NCBI GenBank assembly: GCA_004802725.1
Contig: SGPM01000036.1
Coordinates: 63,371-127,370, forward strand
Direction of reading: 5' to 3'
DNA from: Antrodiella citrinella
Lineage: Eukaryota > Basidiomycota > Agaricomycetes > Polyporales > Steccherinaceae
DNA: 64,000 nt
Below the pieces are notes generated by a model that worked only from the letters and a program-made list of their open reading frames with translations, had not been told where the DNA came from and searched no databases. Of the stretch, positions 48,297-59,500 are shown piece by piece. The translations under genes were made by a program, and so were the position numbers. Positions within the stretch are counted from its first letter, which is position 1, and each line of letters begins with the position of its first letter.

Positions 48297-49155
48297 TTAT
48301 TCTCGCTGGAACAAAGCTAAGAGCCCGAGACCACCCAATAGCGCATACTTCAATTGNGGGAAATCGTTCTACGAATATGCAAATTAATGACGNGCTGCCG
48401 ACGATGGACGGAGCATGCTTACCATGGCAATTGTGACGTAGCCAACATATGGAAGAAACCTGCTAAGAGTTTAGTATACGTGTCTGAGGCGTAGCGATGA
48501 ATTGCGCTTACCCTCTGACCTTCCCTACGATATGCTTCCTCTCGAGGTATTCCAGACCCTGGTAAAGCTCGATGTCGTCAATGTTGTTATTGTCTCCCTT
48601 CGTCAATAACAGTTGCTTCGACGCCAGGGGAGCTGCGGCCACGACACTGACNGTAATTCATCAACTTTCAGCTCAAAATATCAAGAAACACGTGTATTCA
48701 CCCCCTCTTCTGTTTTGGCGGAACATCGTGCGTCTCAAGAACACGATGTACAATAGGTATATCCGCGCCTGGAACTTTGTACACAGTGATGTCGCCCGTC
48801 ACATATCGCTCGTTCAGTGGATTCGTCAAGAAAAGGAGGTCCCCNCGATAAAAAGCCGGTTCCATCGAGCCACTGCGGACCATAACCATAAATNTTCAGT
48901 ATACACCGGTGCTACATGTAAATGCAAACGCACCTCAGAACCACGACAATCGGCGACTCGGTATTTGTGAAAAGACCAAGACCCTTCCACATCATTAGTC
49001 CGGACGCGAGAACCGAGGCGAAGTTGAGGATCTGCAGCAGGACCTAGGGCAAGCAAGTCGTAGATCAGGAAGCCGGCACCTAGGGNATTCGTATGGTGTT
49101 CGCTCACGTAACGCAACCCGAGCCGCCGAAATGTCTTGAGCTCATCGGCGAACAT
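48297..49155 (-). CDS. SEC11: signal peptidase complex catalytic subunit SEC11
   Basis: The ER membrane serine protease that removes signal peptides. Exons from ATG 49155: [16 protein letters not shown], then [20 protein letters not shown] (the membrane anchor) and [11 protein letters not shown]. Next is the active-site exon [19 protein letters not shown] with the catalytic Ser in GSMEP, followed by [12 protein letters not shown] with the catalytic His. The next exon has [20 protein letters not shown] with the conserved acidic residues, and then [20 protein letters not shown]. The last exon gives [20 protein letters not shown] and the stop at 48297. Six N positions fall inside the gene. One (48845) is the third base of an Arg codon, and one (48652) lies at a probable 3' splice site. 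The gene therefore looks intact within a badly called stretch. Confidence 0.9.
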
Positions 49156-49537
49156 GGTTGCGGTAAGAATGGAAAAAGACCAAGGGAAAGTGAGGTTGAG
49201 GTCAGAAATGAAATATCGGGACTGCGATGTGGTTAGAACATGTAGGGGATATGAACAGGCGCGCGCAGTAGTAAGGACACGTCGAGCGCCTAACCAGAAG
49301 GTCACCGACGCGATCTCAGATTCTCACTTTTGTTTTAACTTTTCAACTACTACATATTGTATGCGGTACAGAACAAACGATGCGGGGTCGGATGATCCGT
49401 CCCATTGACCAGAAAATCCCACGTCCAAAGCACAGAACATAAGTATCTTTCAGCTACATCCGATGACTACAAATCGAACTTGCACCCAGTGCCTGGTACC
49501 CCAACGGATTGGATAACAGGGAACATTGGATGACTAG
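49156..49537. other. intergenic region upstream of SEC11
   Basis: About 380 bases between SEC11 and the 3' end of the alginate-lyase-domain gene. No features recognised. Confidence 0.5.
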
Positions 49538-51357
49538 TCACAGGGAATGAAATACAACCGCTGAAACAGTGACGATCGCACCATACAACAATTTCGAGAC
49601 AGCAAAATCAGAGAGAGCACTTGAATCCTCCTTGCCAGTGGACGATCCTTCTGACTTGGCCGTAGGCTTGACTCGTCCAGCGTGCGAGGACGTGGGAGTA
49701 GATATATCATTGGACGTGGGAGTCGCAATGCCCTCAACGGACAAGGAGTCCCAGAGGTAGAAAGGCGCTTTCGTCAAGTCGACGTTGAGCTTCGAGCGCA
49801 AGAAAGTTCCGTATTTGCCCTGAGGGTCACCGTATTGCATGGCGACGGCGGCAACGTGAGGGTAGAGCTCCGAGGGATCATCGTTCCCAGGCTGCTGGGC
49901 GATAGCAAAGTCGAGGGCACTTTGGATGGTTGTGCCAGAAGAGGTCGTCGTGTTCCAGACGTTGATACCAGCGTATTCGCCAATGCGGGCGTTGGTCTAC
50001 AAACAGATCGTGAGACGATCCGAATTGACAAGTGGAGAGTGTCTTACAATCATGGCGGCCAAGTTATACGCTCTGTAGTGGTAGGGGCGGGTACGAGCGG
50101 ATTCAAACGGCTATTTTCACCTCTGAGTAAGTCTTTCCTCCGATCGTTGCTATGAGCAACTGACCTGGTCTCCATTGGCAGAAATCTGGCCGGCATAAAT
50201 ACCGCTGAAATACACCTGGACAGCCTTCTGAACTGCGTCTTTGTCGCCGATCAGCAGTTGAAGAGCGCCAAGTTGATTGAAGTAGAAAGAGCCGTGGTTG
50301 CTAAGTGCGATTCGCCTGAGTCAATTATGCCGTTCGAAAGTTATAACAGCTCACTTTGTGGATGCTTCCTCCTCCTGCGCAATGGAAGCAGTCTGAAGCC
50401 ACGTAATGTACTCCTTGGCCCATGCAATCATTTTACCGTCCAGATCTGCGGTCCAAGCAGGTGCCTTCTTGTCACGGAGGATCAAAACACCGTTGACGAC
50501 CTTGGTCAAGCATTTGAGATCCCTGCAGACCTCCTCAAAGATGTATCTCATCTACAGAGGGACTGGAGTACTCACAGCACGCCGGTGTGAGTCCCGTTGC
50601 GACCGCCGGGTCCCCTTTTCATCTGAGCATAGTTCAAGTTGGGATTCATCCCAGTATCAGGGCTCAAGAACCACGACTGGATGAAATTGACGGCGTTGGT
50701 GGAGTATTCCAAGTCGCCGCCAATGATCCAGGCCAGGCTGTTGTAGAACACAGCGTCAGCCATGTCGTCAAAGTTCCCGATGTCGTTGACCATGCGGGCA
50801 TCCGGGTTGAACTGACCATCCCGAGTCACGTATTCGCACGTAGTCCAGACTAGAAAATGACGCAAATCAGTGTGAGCGTTCGGGCGGCGCGTATCGATGG
50901 GATAGTACTTTGTTCTGGCGTCAACTCGGTCGTGTTGCCAGCCTTAGAGCAGTCGGGCCAAGCACTGTAAAGCACTGCTTAGTATCGGAATATAGTGAGT
51001 ACATCTTCTGAGCATCACGTACTAAGGAGAAAAACTCATGTAGTCATGTTTATCACCAGACGGTGGAGCCATCTCCTTGCTTGTGACCGCTATTTTTCGT
51101 GTCAGCTAATCAGCCAGCTATTAAACGATCTTTAACGAATTCAACTCACTCCAAGGGCCCTGACTAGCCAAAATTCCAGCCCATTGGATAATAGTAGACT
51201 GTGCGTTCAGGGTAGATTGATTGAAGTCTCCTGCTGCGAGGACATCGGGATTGTAGAAGACGTTGGCATAGCTTGTCACAGAACGGACGGATGGGACCAG
51301 GTACAAACAGGTCCCAGCTAACAAAAAGAGTGAAGATTTCAAGGATAGTGGTGCCAT
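49538..51357 (-). CDS. secreted, GPI-anchored alginate lyase domain protein
   Basis: The signal peptide starts at ATG 51357 (MAPLSLKSSLFLLAGTCLYL). About seven exons encode the alpha/alpha-barrel alginate_lyase (PF05426) fold found in many agaricomycetes. Landmarks are YANVFYNPDVLAAGDFNQST, PPSGDKHDYMS, ELTPEQIWTTCEYVTRDGQF and NFDDMADAVFYNSLAW. Then come DTGMNPNLNYAQMKRGPGGR followed by NGTHTGVLDLKCL, NHGSFYFNQLGALQLLIGD and ARTRPYHYRAYNLAAMI. The Asn-His pair (NHG), the His in GTHTG and Tyr/Arg residues in RPYHYRAYN are the likely catalytic set. After the domain, a Ser/Thr linker and hydrophobic tail (AVSKLLYGAIVTVSAVVFHS) form a probable GPI signal. True alginate is not expected in a wood or soil fungus, so the substrate is probably another uronate polymer. 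Many database entries in this family are labelled only by domain. Confidence 0.88.
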
Positions 51358-52601
51358 GGTGCGGCGAGTGATTCTCAAGCTCGACGCGAGGTGCTAAGAC
51401 TGCGAGTTACGAGACCGAGAGCATACGAGTCTTGAGATGGTCGAAGTAAAGAGCGCGGTAACCTGGAAACGAACTGGCAATATATAGGAGCGCACATACC
51501 TAACACAACCACACTTCAGTGACTCCACGATCAAGATGCCAAGAAAAAGTAGGGAAGTGGCTTGCAATAAGGACCGGTCCCGATCGACAACGCCAAGCAC
51601 ATGCACCTGTTCTCTGCTCACCTTTATCAAGGCCAAGTTGTGGATTTGTGACCAGTGCGAGTCGTATTGTTGTGAAGGCATTTTCAAGGAATTCATTTGG
51701 TTGGCTATAGAAGGCTATAGAGTGGTCAAAACGAGTCAGTTTGACAGTTTCAGAAATCAGCGGGATGTGGCGAATCTTGTTGTCCAAGCTGGCGCCCACA
51801 ACCTGTTGATCATTTTGACAACGTGGAGGAGAGACGGGCGGAGAGACGCGGACTATGTGTCGTTGACTTTCTCCAACGAATGGAACGTCGCTGCCAAGAG
51901 GAGCAACCCAAGAGGGTGTTCTCTCTCTGTCCAACGTCACGAACGGGGAGATTCTTCGAGAAAAGCAGAGTAACAAATCAATTGAGTACCCGTAAACCGA
52001 AACATCCTTGTGAGTATATCACACAGTCTATACTGTGTGCCGCAAGACCTCAATTCGCTACGTGACACGTCAGCCTTCATTCGAGACCCTACTGTAACGA
52101 CGTACATTTATGAACACGTATAGTTATGATCGTTAGAAAGAACGGTTACTGGACGATACAGTAGGAGAAAGGCTAGACTGAGGACACTCAAGATCGAAAA
52201 GACGACGAGACTACAGCCGCGGCTCCGAGTCAGGCCCTTGAGACTTGCGTTCAGTATTCCTTCGGCGATCACCGATCGATTGTGGCGCTAATACGTGCCC
52301 GTGGGTTTCTGGTATCTTGCTCTCACCTTCCAGCAGGTCGGACGTCGACGACTTTGCTACCACTCTGCGCTGTAGGCAGACTCCATGAAAGCATGTCCTG
52401 AACTGTCCCGGCTTACAAAAAGCCATGCTTTGCGATCCCTGAATGTAAGATACCACGACTGTCGTCGGAATCTTGTCGTCTGACAGGTCCCAATAGTTCA
52501 AACGTACCACCCCAGGCTCAATCGCTACAGCTTTGTATCCTCCATATCCTCGGAGCGCGGAACTAGTAGACCCTACCCACATCTCAGCCAAGATACCCCC
52601 G
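51358..52601. other. intergenic region of about 1.2 kb
   Basis: Promoter side of the alginate-lyase-domain gene and upstream side of the next plus-strand gene. Frames of 100-185 codons occur on the minus strand (51500-51976, 52211-52765) but show no domain or coding bias; the second overlaps the next gene in antisense. Confidence 0.4.
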
Positions 52602-53452
52602 ATGGTCCGAAGACACAAATTCTCAATCTTCCAATCCGACGCACTCGAGCTTCGTGCACTACCCAACGCCCTCCTCATCAAGCCACAGAACCCATGGCCG
52701 GACCCGCCATTCCACTGGGACACAGAGCGCAAATTCGAGAAGCGACTGAACATGTCATTGTGCATACAACAGTCCGTGAAAGTTCACCCTTCTGGTCTTG
52801 CTCGTCGCGCTATAGGCAAGAGGATCAAGTCTGTCCTCGGCTTGATCGTGACTCGGGGTGCGGATGTCGAGGTTGTGGAGGGTGTACCGACTATCAAGTT
52901 CAACCATGATGATGTAGGAGAGAAGTGGTTGTTGAAAGGTGTGTTTCGTTCTTTCTTTGCGTGGTACGAGGCGGCTGAGTCACTCACGTAGGTTGGACGT
53001 ACTTTGTTCGGCCTCAGCCATGTCTGCATCTCATGGGACACGCGGAAGTCATCCCTATCCTCCGCGCTGCTTTACTTGACATCAAACTCAAAGGCGACGC
53101 GATGGAAGAGGCGTGGGCTAGAGGCAATACGCTCCCGCCCGAGACGAGACGAACAGAGCGGAAGCTCTCCAGGGAGCGCAGCAACGTTTCGAATTACAAC
53201 TCTTCGAAACCGTCGTCCGGCCAGTCGAAATCGGGAAAACAACGGTCGGCCCGCCAACCCTCAACTTCATCATCATGGACTTTAAGCTGAAGAAGCCTTC
53301 GACAATGGCCGGCCCGACGATACCCAACACATACAGCGACTTCTTCGGCTTGCGACAAGGCAGGCCAAACGGGCGAGTAGTCGTAGCCACTAGCCTAGTC
53401 TGCCTTGCTAACCTTAACAATCCGATGAGCTGCCGCGACGATCTTCTATAGT
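52602..53452 (+). CDS. unrecognised protein, with apparent frameshift
   Basis: Exon 1 from ATG 52602 reads MVRRHKFSIFQSDALELRAL and continues to VEGVPTIKFNHDDVGEKWLL. A GT-AG intron at about 52939-52989 joins to WTYFVRPQPCLHLMGHAEVI, then LLDIKLKGDAMEEAWARGN. The frame used to about 53165 would stop at 53290 after a low-complexity Ser-rich tail. From about 53170 a different frame has much stronger coding codon use (QQRFELQLFETVVRPVEIGK, LNFIIMDFKLKKPSTMAGPT) and runs to a stop near 53452. The two join if one base is missing near 53165. This is either a sequencing error, a pseudogene, or a small unseen intron. No family is recognised. Confidence 0.5.
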
Positions 53453-54384
53453 TACCACTAGCCCAGCGCATTCGGATTGTTGCTCTAGTCGCGGAAATGG
53501 CCGATGAATTGAAGTTGATGGATGTGGGTCCGTCAACCTCTGAATTGTGCTTCTGCTATACATTATCAACTGTACTGCGGGCGCATGGAGCTGCTGTCCT
53601 TGTTTTCTTGCGACAGGATGATGGATATTTCAGTTGTCTTGTATCGTTTCGAGACGCATCCGAGTGGGTGCTGGTGATCCTGATGGAGTTCTGGAGTGCG
53701 AGTATGGGGGTCGATTAAGTTGGACGTCATCTGGACGTGGACTATCACGCTAATGTCCGTCGAGGAGACTCCGAAAAACAAAGTACAAAGTGCATTCGTG
53801 ATGGTGACTATGGAGAGATGCCCGGCGCTGCATGATAAAGGATGTGGCGAATGTTCAAATACACCTGATGAGAAGTTCTCGCCCGACAGAGAGTATTTCA
53901 ACAGTCTCTCAGACAGTGATATTGGCTCCAGAAGGAGGGATTTTCGACAACGATGTCCTAAAGAGGGTCGAGTCGCCGACACGTGCACGCTCATCAACCA
54001 TGCCATCCCGGAAGAGTCAACAAGCGATTGTCCCAATCCGTCCATCCTCTTATTCCTTGACCACCATGTGGCAAACGCGAAACACTGCTGCAAAGCCACT
54101 GCCTTGTCCTCCAATTGGTCTCGATGGTAGGCGCGAACGCAATATAAGAATGACCACTCTGGCCAAAGGTTCCTTACGATACAGACCGACGAATTCGACA
54201 TCTCCAGTGATCTCATCTCCTTACATACCCCCTAGACTTGAACGCTCGATCTCGAGTATCAAAGCATTCTTGCGCCCGCCTTGCATTGCCTAATCCTGTT
54301 TGCTAGAACCCAGTCATCCGCTTCCAAAAGTCTCTTTACGGCCTCATCTACAGCACTTTTCGATATTCGCCTAATCACGTACGC
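53453..54384. other. region without a convincing gene
   Basis: Overlapping frames of 140-216 codons exist on both strands (minus 53566-54216; plus 53696-54130 and 53832-54293). None shows a domain, consistent codon bias or clear intron joins. It includes the promoter of the Clp1-like gene. Confidence 0.4.
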
Positions 54385-54391
54385 TATATAA
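54385..54391 (+). promoter_or_regulatory. TATA-like box upstream of the Clp1-like gene
   Basis: TATATAA lies only 10 bases before the ATG at 54401. If it is a real TATA box, transcription would start after that ATG and the in-frame ATG at 54443 would be used instead, removing 14 residues. Confidence 0.35.
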
Positions 54392-54400
54392 GCAGTCACC

Positions 54401-55438
54401 ATGTTCCAAGTTGCATCCCGACCAGCAGCACCCTTCGCCGACATGCAAACCTACAACCACCACGCCCAGAGCCCCGCGCCCCCTTCGCTCAACCTTCCGA
54501 GGTCGCTGAAGCGTCCAGCGTACAAGGAGGTGTCACGCAGCGTGTTGCTTGCTGTTGACACGTCTCTCCCGAACTACCCTGTGGAGTTCATCAAGCACCA
54601 CTTGAAAAGCAGAGCTGCAGAGTGAGTTCTTTTCCTCATCTCTCGCATGAATGTCTCAGTCTCACTGACCTACCTTTGCAGGATGCGCAGGGCACTTGGA
54701 CTCATGTCGATCATGAGCTCTCTTCCAAAGTCTCACCTTCCGCCGTACCTTGATGTACCCATTATGCCGTCTTCAAACCCTCCGGACAGCCACGACTTCC
54801 CCACGCACCTCTTGGCGATTTCGTCTTCCAAGATATCACCCTCGGCTCCGAACACGCCGACCGTCGCGTCGTTTGCTGCTCAAGCGGCTGCTGCATCCTC
54901 CGCCACAGTGCCATTGTACCCTACAAACGCGCTCGTGCTTGCAGCCCACTGCACCGCGTTGCCTCCTCTTCCTATCAGGAGATCTGAGGACGAGACTGCC
55001 GCCTCCGTGAGGCTCCCTCTCGTTCCGTTGACGGTTCCTCATGGAGAAACCTTCCCTCCCCTTCACGCGTTCTTGCATGACAAGCGCGCCGACAAGCTCC
55101 TCGCGTTCCTCCTCCCTTCTCTTGCTGCCAGATTCCCGAGGCCCCCTGCACTCAGCACCTCTTCCCGTGACTCGCGCGAGACGCCAGCCTATGTCTCTGG
55201 GTTCTCCTCCGAACACATGCACAGGTTCGCTCAAGAGCTTATCTCTGCTGCGTATGCTGCTGCAGGGCCCCAGGGTGCCGCTAGCGGACTCATGAGCCAC
55301 ACGAGGGTGATCAACGGTCTTTGGGCCAACACGTGCTCGCTAGGGATCCACGACACGGAGTTGTGGTCGGTCCTCGACTTCGCTTACGAGATTGTTATCA
55401 CTGCCCTCACCTCACTCGCTACACGGGACAGGTACTAA
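54401..55438 (+). CDS. Clp1-like (clampless) protein
   Basis: Two exons (54401-54622 and about 54680-55438) encode about 325 residues. The exon 1 end (RSVLLAVDTSLPNYPVEFIK) and exon 2 blocks (HDFPTHLLAISSS, LYPTNALVLAAHCTALPPLP, VRLPLVPLTVPHGETFPPLH, AFLHDKRADKLLAFLLPSLA) match the pattern I associate with basidiomycete Clp1-like proteins. So do the final blocks, HTRVINGLWANTCSLGIHD and LWSVLDFAYEIVITALTSL. In Coprinopsis and Ustilago, Clp1 acts downstream of the mating-type homeodomain pair and is needed for clamp-cell formation. Agaricomycetes carry several such paralogues, so this one need not control clamps. No enzyme motif is visible. The assignment rests on remembered family pattern, not on a search. 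Confidence 0.6.
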
Positions 55439-56236
55439 ATCTGCTCGCCGTTCTCTGCTTGCACGAGATGTGGTCGCGTGGATCGCCCTCCCATCTCCGT
55501 TCCCCATATACCGCGTCCAGCCTATTTCCCAAAAACATTTACCATTTCTTACATCACATTCAAGCTAATCTCTTACATCTCGACTTGAATTCAATACCCC
55601 CTCCCGTATGTAGCTCTGTATCACTTGATTGCTTCACTGTATCTCCTACTCGGCTCAGTTTCCTATGATTTGCTACTTTACTCAACTACGTACAATTGCC
55701 TTGCATAATAGATCTCAAGTATAACATACATGATGCTGCCTCATAAGACATCGTTATAGTTTGCCACGGAGACTAGTAATTACCTCCAGCTGTTGTGATT
55801 CTTGTGAAAGAGGAGGCCTAGGTAGGTAATATGCACCCGTGGAACGGATGGAGGCGAGCGCACGTCGAACCATCAAGTCGTCACTCGCAGAGTGTAGGTC
55901 ACGGTTTACTCATGGGCGTCGACGTCTGGACAGTAAATTTACGCTCAGTTGAAGAGGTTCCACAAGTTGGATCAATTTGAAAGGCAATAAAGATACATAT
56001 ACACACTTTATGAACCGTTATAGATTCTAATGTCAGAGAAGAAAAGCCGTCTATGTACGTTTTCGTGGTCAATGACTCTCGAGACGATTTCACCCTCGGG
56101 CGCCAGCGTCTACACTTAGTCCTTTGTGCCACCTTCCAGCCCCATACCGTCGCCGACGATATGCTCGCAGCGCTCGCAACTAAGTACTAAGACTTCATCG
56201 TAAAAAGCAAATTGCGATGCATATTGCATCAGTTAT
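55439..56236. other. intergenic region
   Basis: About 800 bases between the Clp1-like gene and the tRNA-like element. Short frames only. A run of five A at 56202-56206 would read as a T-run terminator for the tRNA-like element on the minus strand. Confidence 0.45.
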
Positions 56237-56325
56237 GCATTAAGAGGGAATCGAACTCCGGCGGGTCGAGCTTATTACGTAAGCTCATATGGCAACGACC
56301 CAGGTTACTGCTACCCCATTAATGC
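56237..56325 (-). tRNA. tRNA-Gly(GCC)-like element with 20-base intron, probably degenerate
   Basis: On the minus strand the ends GCATTAA and TTAATGC form a perfect 7-bp acceptor stem. The D stem is GGGT/ACCT (one G-U). The anticodon stem GGTCG/CGACC closes a loop TTGCCA plus T once a 20-base intron after position 37 is removed, giving anticodon GCC as in fungal tRNA-Gly. The T loop TTCGATT and B box GTTCGATTC are good. Against function, the T stem has two mismatches (CGGAG against CCCTC), the D loop lacks the GG pair, and the variable region is short. A T5 run lies about 31 bases downstream. It could be a real tRNA with odd features or a decaying copy. Confidence 0.45.
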
Positions 56326-56481
56326 TTGCAGTGGAGCGCCCTACAACAGTAGATAATAGGTCGGACGTCACGACCAAACACGATCATGTGCTACTGTCCA
56401 CGTGGTGAAATCGAACCGCGTTCACGGTCGCGTCCGAGTCCTTGAAAGTTGAAGTTGTTGTTGAACGTGAAAGTCATCAAG

Positions 56482-56489
56482 GCGTCGCG
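56482..56489. promoter_or_regulatory. GCGTCGCG element upstream of the FHA gene
   Basis: An eight-base match to the right arm of the MCM4 promoter repeat, about 80 bases before the ATG at 56570. It may be an MBF-type site; it lacks a full ACGCGT. Confidence 0.35.
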
Positions 56490-56569
56490 TTTTTCTCCTC
56501 CCCTGGTCTCTCTATTCGACCTGACGACGCCTCCGCAGTCAATTAGATCACTGACGACTTTCTGACACC

Positions 56570-59500
56570 ATGGACTCCAGCGAAGTCGGTCGTTTCGGAA
56601 CACTTCACCTCAAGAAACGATTGGACCCGAATGCCATTGCGGCTTCTTACCCCATCGACGAAGAGGAGATCACTATTGGGAGAGACCCGTCTTGCAGTAT
56701 CAGGCTCTACTATGAGTCAGTCAGCGCGTTGCATTGTAAGATTGTGTTCCGCGAACGAAAGGTCAGCACAGACCACGTTCTTACACTCTGGATTTGCTCA
56801 CCAAATCCATGTCATCAAATACAGGCATTTGTGGAAGTGTTTGGCACCAACGGTCTGCTCATCGACGGCTGCCCCGTCTTTCCATCAAACACACCCTCTC
56901 CGAACCCAGTCACTGTCCCGCTTTCCAATAGCTCTACGATCGAAGTTCACAACAAATGCTTCCAATTTTGCTACCCGCCCAAGGAGATGCGGTCTATTCT
57001 CCTCGCGACTCCACCACGCTATCAAGATCCCCACAATGGCAAGCACCGTCGGAGGACCCTGCGTATGTCTATGATTCAGAGCGCGCACGTATTCAGCCCA
57101 GGGCCGAGTGAAGACCCAAGAGAGAACTTGAGGATTCTACAGACTCCTATGAAAACGCCGTTCCAGAGGTTTACGCCGGCGGAACCTTCACCGTTGAAGC
57201 GAGGTATGGTGTCGGAGCCTGATGACATAGATGATGAAGAGGAAGAGGAGAACATTGTACTTGTCGAAAGCAACCACCCGAAGGTCGTAGAAGAGGATAA
57301 GGACCTTGTCATTCTGGAACACGTCGACGTGGATGTCCACCAGAACCCTCCGCCAGGCTTGCCGCGTCAGGAGCAGCATCTGGTTCAATTTCCCATTCCC
57401 CAGCCTTCCCAGCCTTCACCACAAGTGCCAAGGACGCCTCGCCGTCGTGCACATCCTCGTGCCTCACTGCATCGCGCAGTATTGATACGCTCTGCTCAAC
57501 GAACAGCTCACAAGATTATGGAAGCGGAGGAGGAGGAACAGGAGGTGGAGGAAGTTGAAGAGACCATTCAGTCGGCGGAGATGGAAGATGTGGAAGAAGT
57601 CAATGAGGAACAGGAACAAGAGGAACATGAAGACCAGGTCCAGTATACGTCTGGGTGGAGGAAAAGCTTGGAGGCTGTAGCGGGTGGCTTGACTTGGCCG
57701 TTCCGCTCATCATCTGTGGCTCGTGACGAAGAGGAAGAACATCGTGACGAGGAAAATACTCAGGAGCAGCAGGACAAGCAGGACATGGAAGAAGAGGTAA
57801 TACGCTCCTTCTTTCTTGTACACCTGTCCGTCTCTGACTTTATTTCATACAGGACGGCGGATTTGTTGGAGATGACGTCGAGCATGAGCATGAGCATGGT
57901 ATTTACCCAGATCTACAGGAATTCTACGAGGAGGACCAGGAGGAGAACGCACAGCCTGGACCTTCTACTCTTCATCAGGACCCTCCCATGTCGACTGCAC
58001 CCGCACCACGGCTGGGTGAATTCATGACCCCTCAAGCCCCACGTATCTCTCGTGATCACATTCGGTACTCGATGGGCGGTTTCACATCCGGTGGCCGCGG
58101 CGAAGGACCTAGGAGAGTTAAGCTAGTTAACCCGTGGAAAGTGAAGGATCTCGTTGTTCCCGTCGAATACGAAGTCAAAGACGAAGACATGGCGAATCCT
58201 TTCACTTCACCGAAGAAGGAACGTCTCAGCGAGGAAGAGCGAAACGTGAGTCTCGTGTATATGAGAGGCTTCCCTCAGCTAAACAGAAATATGAATAGGC
58301 CATCCTTGAGCGTCGCAGGTCCGCACTCCATACTCCAGACACGTTCGCACCTGGCATCGGACACCTGTCCAAACGCATGTCGGTATCACCCAGAAAGGCA
58401 CCTGCGCCTCTCCCCGCACTCAGCATTGAGCCCATACGTGAAGTCAAGGACGAAGAAGGAGCTGACCTGGATACGTCCGTCATGCTGGCACGGATGAAAC
58501 AGATGGTCGATGGGGTCAAGAAGAGACAAAGCATGGGTCCCAGACCCTCAATTGGGGTCAGTCCGAGAAAACCTGGGCAGTTCTCATTGTTTGCACCGGA
58601 TGCCGACTTGACCACCCCGAGGAAGGTTTCAGCGTCCGCTGAGGATGTACACATGGAGCATTCCGCGCAGGAGGACATGGAAATGATCGAGTCCACTCGA
58701 GAGGCACCTGAAGCTTCATCGTCAGAACGCACTCTCGAACACACTGCCCAGGGGACTCCCAAGTTTACCGGCGTGCGCGAGAGGTACAAAGAGGTGGCCC
58801 AGGAAATGGCGACTCCTCGGATGGACGGCATGCGCGACCTATTCCGTTCTGAGCGTGTTGTGGCGTCGCCTGTATACGAGGGAGTCGGCGAGATGCTTGC
58901 CACTCCTGATCCCACTGAACCCGCGAACGAGGAGTCAGTACTGCCAGAGCCCCAGGCACCCGTTGAAGATGATGAGGAGCCTGTGCCGCGACCTGCGCCG
59001 ACCAGGAGCAGAAAACCTGCATCTACGTCCAAGATCCCTGCTGCTGCTGCAAAACGGACAACGCCACGGTCGGCACCAGCAGCTCGCACGAAAACACCAA
59101 CCGAGGGTTTGGACACCGTCGCAGAGGACGACGACACCAGCCCTGCAGAGTCTTCGCAGCCAAAGCGCGCCGGGCCTGCCTCCCGAGTCTCTCGAAAGCC
59201 GCGCTCGCGAAGTGTGGACACCACGGAGCCGGCGGTCCCGGACACTGGTAGGGCAACTAGGGCACGGAGCGTGACGAAAGGAGATGAAGTGGTACGTTCA
59301 AGGCTTCCTCCTCAGTTTACGGCATGGCATCAGAGTACTCATGATCTTTTCAAGGAAAAACAGCCGGCTAAAAAACCTGAGTCTATCCCTAAAGGACCAC
59401 CTGTTCGCCGAGGTCGCAAGGCGGCTGAGTCGCCTGCTCCTCCGGCGGAAGTTCCGCCGACAACTAAATCAACACGGAGACCTCGGGCGGTGAAGTCACC

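Noticed and set aside
51500..51976. Minus-strand frame of 158 codons
   Set aside because: No start context, domain or codon bias; an overlapping plus-strand frame of similar length makes chance likely.
53566..54293. Long overlapping frames on both strands (up to 216 codons)
   Set aside because: No domain, no consistent codon bias and no splice context. Overlap on both strands suggests chance openness.
56380..56440. AATCGAACC, possible T-arm of another minus-strand tRNA
   Set aside because: No stem can be formed around the TTCGA core and no matching acceptor or anticodon arm is found.
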